Shown here one piece after another: positions 21,701-31,100 of a DNA stretch of 33,824 nt. Below the pieces are notes generated by a model. The model saw only the letters and a list, made by a program, of their open reading frames with translations, was not told the DNA's origin and did no database searches. The stretch comes from Saccoglossus kowalevskii (lineage: Eukaryota > Hemichordata > Enteropneusta > Harrimaniidae). The position numbers and the translations under genes were made by a program. Every line of letters begins with the position of its first letter. Position 1 is the first letter of the stretch. Location: NCBI RefSeq assembly GCF_000003605.2, contig NW_003158725.1, positions 303,899-337,722 of the forward strand, read 5' to 3'.

Positions 21701-24700
21701 ACCATAAAAACAAATACAAACATTTTAAACAAATTAGCTTTGGAGTATTTTCCTGGTGATAAAACAATTGGATGAAAATGAAACAAGTGGATTATGTTTA
21801 CCTGTATATAAAATGTACGACTGATGGTTGACACTTCAAATAAATTATCTCTCAGTAGGGTATCCCTGTGAAGATAGAATTATGACAATAAAACATTCTA
21901 TTTTATAAATTTTATATTGAGCTGATTTGAACCATTACATATCAGAGTTTTTCCACTGTTTAAGTTTGTCTGCAATAAAAATCAAAACTGTCAATTATAA
22001 ATCGATATCAATTAAAACTCGAGAGCAGGAGAACATGGTGTAAATACATAGCTGTAATGGTCCTGACACAATGCAGTAGATTGATATAGAAATAGTTGTA
22101 TCTAACTATATTCAGAATGGTTGGAGCTTGGAACTATACAGCGTTTATAATAACAAGTGAACTGATGGTCAAAATAGCTGCACTGTTTCAGAAAAGCCTT
22201 GGGTGTTCCCCTAGTGCACAGAAAGAACTAATTTAATGGATACACATATATCAAGTATCGAAGCAATTGGAATAGCGGTCTTCAAGAAAAAATCACAATA
22301 ACATTTTTGATCCAAAATGACAAAAATATTTGCTTAAAATAGAGAATTGAAAATATCATCATGAAATGAACAAATCTGACAAAGATCCAGCCAGGGTACC
22401 TACATACTTAGTTTCAAAGTAATTGAGTTGGTAGTTTTCAAGAAGTAAAAAATAGTATTTTTTACCAAAAATGGCAAAAATTTCTGCCAAAAATAAAGAA
22501 TTGATGATATCGACACAAAATTCCCAAATCTGACAGAGGTGATGAANNNNNNNNNNNNNNNNNNNNNNNNNNNNNNNNNNNNNNNNNNNNNNNNNNCCGA
22601 GCTAACAAAGGGAATGTAGCCAACAATTTTTCTAAACATCATCAAGTAATGGACCGATCCACATTGTATTGCTATAGTTCGATGTAATAATATAACTAGC
22701 GTACGGTGGAATGTATGAATGAAAGTCAGAAAATTGCCAATAATAGACATTCTTGCATCAAAATAGCATTTGGTATGAAGAAAGCACACATTATACAATA
22801 GGAGTTTTCCATACCCTAATGTTGACTCTTTACAATCTAACATATCTCTGATTGCTATCGTCCTTATCGCATCTTTATCCTGCAAACAAATTAACAAACA
22901 ACAAATGATATACAGTAGAATACTTTATTTTCGCTTGGAATTGATTATATATATTTTTTTTTATATATTTTACTTTCAACTTGTCAAAAATCAGTGAAAA
23001 TAAATTCCATACAAAACACCCTAATGTCTTTTCAGCAACAATTAATTCAAGCTAAAATAAAGAATTTTACAGTAATGCAATAACAAGAATAACAAATACT
23101 GCAATTATGGTTTCAATTAACAATCTTTTCTTCAGCATGATGAGAACATATAAAACATTACTTACATTTTCATTTTTATAATAAGAGAACCCATGATCAT
23201 CCAAAATAAAAAATCTTCTTTTCCAGTTTTTCATCTAATAGAAACATAAAGTAGAGGTAGTAGGTAAAAAGAGGTATAATCATAGGTAGAAAGTCAAGCA
23301 TTGTTCTGGGAGGCATAGGTGAAGAAGCATGGGCCTTGTGGCTCTCAACATTCAACAATTATTGCAGGTCCTAACCATGGATCCTATGGCTTCTCTGTTT
23401 TTTTGACAATTTTGACTTTGAAGTGCACTACCAAAATTATTTATATATACTGAAATTACTGCCATGATGGTTCAGCCAGTAACTAAACTTAGTTACTTAC
23501 AATAAGGCTTTCATAGACAATTTACAATGCTTTATTGCCTCCCAGTAATTGGGTAAATATACCGGTAAGAAAAAGGGAATATTCATTTTTTTGTTTCAAT
23601 TCAATACATGCCATGAAAGATCATCTGTTATACTTTTTTTTTTAATTGATGTTAACACACATTTCCAAGCAGTGTCATGAAATTTGCAAAAAATAAAGAA
23701 AAAAGTTGAAAAACATTTTTGTGTTTTTTACAATCATTGCAAATAATCATGTACACAATAATTTATGATCTTTACGGATTTAGATCACAGTGTAGATTTT
23801 CAACTCTACATTTGTACTAAAACTTGGGTAAGTTAGCTACTAGGTTTCTAGGTTTGAGAGCCAAAATAATGATTTCAATATTTATAACATTTAATATGAT
23901 CACTACAGCGATGAAACTTCCCACGATTATCTCAACTCAGAATTAAAAGGAAACCTACAGATGGAGAAGTAATGGTAACAGTGTTCTATGTTTCCCACGA
24001 ATAAACTTAATCAAACTACATATTACATGTTATATTTCTAAATATTTCTGTGCTTATGAAACAAATCCAGGAAAGGGAAGTGTAACCAAGGCTACAGACC
24101 ATTACACTGCCCTTCTTCTAAATATAGTACAGTGTCGGTATTTTAACAAACTACCGAGATGCCATTATTAGATAGCATTATTTGGATAGATCCAATTGTG
24201 TTCATGCACAGGAGGAAACAGTGGTCAGCATGGGCTAAAATATTCCAAAACAAAAATCTTCAGTCATTTTAACTATGATTACTCGGAGCAGTAACTAGTA
24301 AGGTATACATGTATGCTTCTTAAATAATACTGAAACAAATTCAGAAAGGGCAGATTGCAGAATAACAGAAAGCAGCAGAGCATCTCATCATCAGTTATTT
24401 TTAACAATGTGCTTGCATTGAATGTCATGTTGGAAATGGCATACAAAGAAGAATAGTATAATAGTAAATCTTCCAAATGAACATTGAATAAAATTGCATT
24501 TTAGGCACTTAGCCCAAGCTATGCACACTTTGTTAGCCTGTCGGTCGTCATACCCTCGTCATTTTTCAGTTGAAAAAGTGATTCGCTCAAGGAAGGCACT
24601 TTTGATTTGACAAAGTCCATCAAACCGTTATGATCAAGTTTTCCGTCAGTGTATCTCTGATGTACTCTCCCAGCTCGGTACAAAATCTGAACTTGATACA

Positions 24701-27700
24701 TAATGCACCAGTAATGTAAAAACAACCTTTAGTTTGACCAAAAACTGTCGTGAAACTGCAGTGTCTCCAATGCTAAAAAACTTTACTTTTAGCCTTCCCG
24801 CCAACGAAGAGTTCATTAAGACCTGGGGTTTAATACTCAACACTTTTAATTACTTTTGTAAGTTGCGCTTTGTCGGGTGGACTCAGATGGTTATAACAAT
24901 TTGAAATAACATTTTGAATGCATATACAACATATAACCTGTTAATATATGGTAAACCAACGTGTTTTGTTTTTTTGAAAACAGCGTTTACACGCATCTAG
25001 CAAAATAATGGAATGATCCAAATTGTTGGCGTGCCAATACAACGCTGCCATCAAGTCTAGATTGGAAATGACCCAAGTGTTTTGAAAAGTTCCAAGATAT
25101 ATTTGCTAAATGACTGTCCGAATAATTCTCAGAACGACTGTAAACTTGGCATGATACTTTTACTGACATAACGATCAAAGGATACGGCTGTCACTTAATA
25201 ACCACCTTACTTCAATCAGATTATGTCAGTTACATTCATGGATTTATATCCATAGGACAATATAGGGTGGGTTCCAATTAACAGTATAACTAGTAACAGC
25301 TATGGCATGGGAATTTACATTTGGGGCTGTCCTCTGAAAATAATGACCTTGTGAAATATGGGTCATGCAAGATATGTTACTGATATTAGTCAGTCAAACA
25401 TTAGTCCAAATAATTCAGAGAGAATTAATCACATTATTTTCAAGTCATAACAAATAATGATATGGCAGATTTTCTGGAATGTTTCATACCATGGTTACCT
25501 AGGTGAAGGGGAACAGTGGACATGATACAATGGAAAGATTGCAACACAACTCTCCTGCTCTCAGTGACCATACTACACCATAAAGTACACTTTTAACAAT
25601 GCGTGTATTTTAACAGCAAGATTTGTTTTTATCAGTGAACTTGACATATCTCCATGTGGTAAGTATGATATGACAACAAAAAGTATTCATAATACCACTA
25701 GGAACATGAAATATCTACAGATATTATTTCAATAGCTTATTGGGGGAATCTACTCATAAACTGTTAAACTGACATGCGGTATGGCTGAGAAAAAAAATAT
25801 CTCTGTTTCTCGTTTCTGCACACATCATTTTGAACTATGCGCCTTGAATGTTTTTTTTTCTTCTAAAGCATTCCAAAATGCGCTTGTACTTGCACTTGCA
25901 CTTGTCTCAAATTTCACCCATTTTAGCTCAGTATTCAAAAAAAAAAAAATCGCCTCATTTTTTTTTCCTGGCCTATTATGGTCATGACATGCAGGAGACA
26001 CAGTTTAGAGTATATATGATTTAAGTAATATCTAGAATGGGTCAGTAATAATATTTGTTGGAAAGGTGTGCATGAGTGGATCAGGGCTTTTTAATAAATA
26101 TTTTTGTTTATTTTCAGCAAAATCTATAACTTTAAACTTTTTTTTCCAATGCAATGCAATTATATTTACATTGTATGTGTGTTGAGTAGTTCTCTCTCAG
26201 ATTTTTACATTTAATGTCAGTGTTCCTGTTTTTTTTATTTGCAACAACCTTTTATTTATTTTTAGTCAAAACTTCTGTTTTATAATCACAAAATCTGGTA
26301 AATATTTTTAATGTCACCGCCATATTGTTCCGAACACCCAAAATGACAACATCTTAAGAGACGCATGACAAGTCAGCAATTTAGCTGAGTAAATCAATGT
26401 TATTGTTTTGGAGTTTGAAGCAACATAGCTTTGATGACAATGTCCAACTGCAGGTAAGATTGGAACGAGGAAAGTATTATATGTACTGCGATAGAACAAC
26501 TGGATAGGTGTTACTGTAATAAGATTAATGATCTTACCACAGCTCCTTGTTTGACACAGAATCCTTGCTTGATAGGCATACATCCAGATCGTCGCCTGTG
26601 TAGATTTGATGGAGAGGACAATCTAGCTGGCAGTGTGTTGGTGTGACCAGTGCCATCACTACTATCACTATCACTGTCACCAGTCTGAAATAAAATAACC
26701 AGATATTCGTCAATTAATCTTACAATCATTGCCACTAATGTGGAGCTATAAACATTGCATTCATGTCAATCTTTAAATTATTTTCCATAATTCTTCCAAT
26801 TAATTTTTATGAAAAGTAGATATATCATTGAAAGAAAACATTTTAAATATAGTTTTTGAATGGTACATAAACTGCTTTCATCATGAGAACATAATTATAG
26901 AATGATATGAAGATACTAGTACATGTAAAATTAAAATTATATTCATTTGTTGTTATGGTATTTATTACAAGTCATCGTGCACATGAACGGCAAAGAAGAT
27001 TCAAAAAACAATTATTTTCATGTCAATGTAGCATTGCAAGAAAATAGCGGTTGCAGCAACAACGACAGTTTCATTCTTTACTACAGCATCCGACCATATA
27101 CTAGTATATCTGCATTTCCTGTCATTGTCATTTCATACTAGTTATGAATCAGCTTATGTTCTCTTAAATTTACTACCGAGGACCGAGTTTCAGTCCCGAG
27201 ATCGAGTTTTTTCGGCATGTGCCGACTCGGTCCCGACTATTCACACACAAATATCGTCATGTGCCGACTCGGTCCTGTGTCTTGACACGTGCCAAGATCT
27301 TTAACATGAACGCCACTATAGTAATAAAACTGAGTCACACTATAAAGGTGCAAGTACTGGTACTTGTATTTTTTGTCAATGAGGAGAGAATTCATAGTTT
27401 TATTGTAATAATCAGGTGGTCAACTACAATGTAATAGAGGGAAAGCAACTAATATATGATATATAAATATGAATATTGTCATATTGAATATAAATTTATA
27501 AACATGAGACAATATAGGGAGAGTTCCAATCACCATATTTACCCTATTAAATGCAAATCTCCAATAGAAGTGCATCAAAATTATAAATTGTGTTTATTTT
27601 GTGCTGTAATGGTAAAATATGAATTATTGTGGTCACAGACACACCTCTGAAATGTAACAGTGTAATTTTTTGGGACCATCGTTGCTTTAATAATAGTGAC

Positions 27701-28123
27701 CTTGTAGATATGCGTCCGACTGTACTAGAACACAGCAAGAGATTGCACTGATGCAACCACATGACAAACATTTTTGGATGCAAACAGAGAAGTTACACAG
27801 ACGTATCACTATAAACAGGATATGTATTTATAACACCTTCAGACACAGAAATGAATGTACTAGTAAGTCATTATGCAAATTAGTAGCATATAAACCAAAA
27901 ACAAACTAATAAATAGTATTTGCATCTACTTTTCATACAAAGTGGAGCTTCATTGTATATTCAGGTTAATAAGGGTGTACAAAGTTTCAAAACTTAAAAT
28001 ATTGAACTAAATTTTTTTCTTATTGACAACTGCTACATTATTTTTTTTTTTTAAATGAGAAATTATCATTGGCATACCCCCTCAAAAGTACCAGGATGTA
28101 TGACCTTAAAGAGTCATGTATAA

Positions 28124-28167
<44 letters not shown>

Positions 28168-31100
28168 AAAGCAATAATACTGTCAGATCAATATATGATT
28201 TTTCAATTTATTTCCGCATGCTGTCTCCTACACATGTGCTAAAAGTATGACTTCTCTGTTTTCAAAACATCCAACTAATGTACTTACATGAATCGGCGTT
28301 CTAACAACTACTCCGCCAATCACCTCGGTTTTATAGCTAATTGTCTTTTCACTATTAGATCTACCCGGTCTGAAGGTGGAATCATCTTGAGACATGGTGC
28401 TTGCTGGGGGAACCTTTACAGGAAATGATGAGAGTAAAAAAAAAAACATTGTAAGAGGAGAACAGAGATCCGTTAGTCACATGAACCAGGAAGTAATTAT
28501 TATTCGAGGCTTTTCCTGTCACAATATTTGAAATAACTTTGATAAAGTTTGCAGTTTGAAGTTTATTTTTACCCATAGTCACCTGGAGCCCAAGTGCGGA
28601 GAGCAAGCTGTTGGTGGAGATTAATTTGTGTTTATAATGCAAAGAGATCACTGAGTTTTGCTATGTAGATACAGAATCAAAGAAAGCTTAGAAAGAACTG
28701 CCGTGTGCTGAGAGTATTGGAGACACATTAAAATTTAACTCAAAATTTTGCTTTTCAAACAAGAAGCTTCGAATTTTTGTCTGCTATTTGAGATGCATAA
28801 CATGGAAAAATGGGATTCACATTATCAAAATTTATAATACATACAGAAAATACATTAGATTTTTCATCCACGGTTTTTAGTCTAATTAGTTCCAGACCAC
28901 CTCTGTGATGAATTCAATTTAAATCTGATTTTTTTAGATATCAGAAATAGGTTAATAAACTAATCATGTCTGTAGATTACCTCAATGAACCAAATGAATT
29001 ATTATGTAAATTAAGCAATTATTATGCATAGATTTAGGTCTGTACCTATATTGTTTCAGGGTGCACATGTACAAAGTTTCATTATAATGCGATGATTAAT
29101 CCTAACTAAATTAGTGGAAAGCTGAAAAGTAAATTATTATGCAAATTAGGTAATTATTATAGATGTATATAAACCTAAAACTAATTTGATCATCACATTG
29201 TGTTAGAGTAAATATTTACCAGGATTCATTAAATTAAGATAAGTACTGTCACAGTCCATCTATGTACAAAGTTTCATTGAAATGTGATTAGAACCAAAAA
29301 TTATGATTTCTGCAAATAGGTAATTCATACGATATGATGTTAACCCATAACTGAGCGGGTCTGTGCACTGTTCTGGAGCATCAATGTGCCAAGTTCCATT
29401 GAAATGGAATAATTAGTACATGGGATATCAGTGTAAAAGCTGAAAATGGACTAATTATGTAAATTAGGCAATTAATATGCACTGATTTTAACCCAAAACT
29501 AATCAGGTCAGTGCATTGTCCTAGAACATCTATGTACCAAGATTTATTGAAATGGAATAATTAGTACTTGCAATATCAGTGTAAAAGCCAAAAATTAACT
29601 AATTATGCAAATTAGTTGATTAATATTATCACATTTTTACTTAAAATTAATCAGGTCATTTGATTGTTCTAGAGCATCTATGTACCAAGTTTCATTGAAA
29701 AGTAATGAAGACATGGTAACTGCAAAGAATCTAAATAAAGCCCAATAAAATGTTCATGTTTCTGGTTACCACAGATGCCATAGTTTTTTTTTTTCAGAAT
29801 TTAAAAAAATTTAAAATAATTCATAAATTGTAGAATTGCAGAATATTTCAGTTTCAATAAACAATTTTCACAGAAACACTTTTTTAACCTAAAATAAACC
29901 AATAACAGTTATTAATATTTGGATAAAACACGTAGATGTTTGGGATGTACAGGACTGTAAAATAACAATTACATTTGGAAGCCCCTGTGGCTACCATTTT
30001 AAAAACTAGTAGCCTATAGTAATTTTTAGTACCATATACCACATTTGTTAGTACCTGTAGTTGAAATCATCAATAGGAATGAATAAAATTGACCAACTTT
30101 AAATCTTTATTTAATGAACGATGTCCTGTGTATTGAGTCCTTTAAGGATAAACAAACAGAACAGAATTTTGTTTTGTAAATTTACAGTAGTCTAGTTGGG
30201 CCACTAATTTTTAGCAATGGCACATGTAACCCCTCCCCCCCCCAAAAAAAAGAAAAGAGATGGTATTCTGTGCGCCTTGGGCTACCGTTAATTTCAAGCT
30301 CTGACAATGTTTTTTTTTTTTAATTTCTTTGTGAACCAAATGGAGGGCTAATCTGCACTGGCTCGGAAGGTTGTAAATGATTAGCTAGTTTGAATTTGCA
30401 TAACAATACTGACAATGAACATGCATTCAACGCCACAAGTTTTTTTGTTTTTTTAGCCAATCAGAATTCATCTTCCGAGCCAGTGCAGATCAGCCACAAA
30501 TGGACATACAGTACATTTTTTTATTGCCTCATAAGTGTATAATTGCGAGAAGTCAAAAAAGTGAACTTTAGTGTTTAATAGGTTATTTATCACTGGATTA
30601 TCCCCTCATCTGATTGACCTTATAGAGGACAGATCAGTAAGTGCTGTAGTAATCTCAGTATGAGTATAGCTATTAATCATATACTGTAAAATACTTTAAT
30701 CTACAATTAATTTTCACTGAAAAGACATATTGGGTGTTTTGTATGGAATTTATTTTCACTGAATTCTGATGAGTTAAATGTTTTACACCCAGGGAAAAAA
30801 AGTATTTTTGCTTGAATTATATTTTTCACTGATTCACACCCTAAAAATAGCGAAAATATACTGCAAGTGAACATACATGTACTTTACAGTACTGTAAACA
30901 ACATGTAAAGGGAGATAAATCATGCGTTTCAGTCTATCAAATTAGTTTTGTTATAGGGAATTATACACTGTTCATCCACAATCATTATAAATTTCTTACA
31001 TTTAAAACCATGTAGAAGTAATGATTACTTTATAATAACCGCTTCACAACCAACCAGATACCCCTTGATGATCAATCAACCGCATATTTGTCCTCAGCAA

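Larger units (their letters stand above)
19435..21801. other. Intron of the PLEKHA-like gene with repeats
   Basis: Contains MITE B copy 2 and the TTAAAGGGG hairpin. From 19500 to 20550 I see no genes or repeats that I can name. Confidence 0.5.

Noticed and set aside
22400-22897. 165-residue - strand ORF across the N gap
   Set aside because: It owes its length to the Ns; it includes the real exon 22815-22879 followed by readthrough into the intron and element C.
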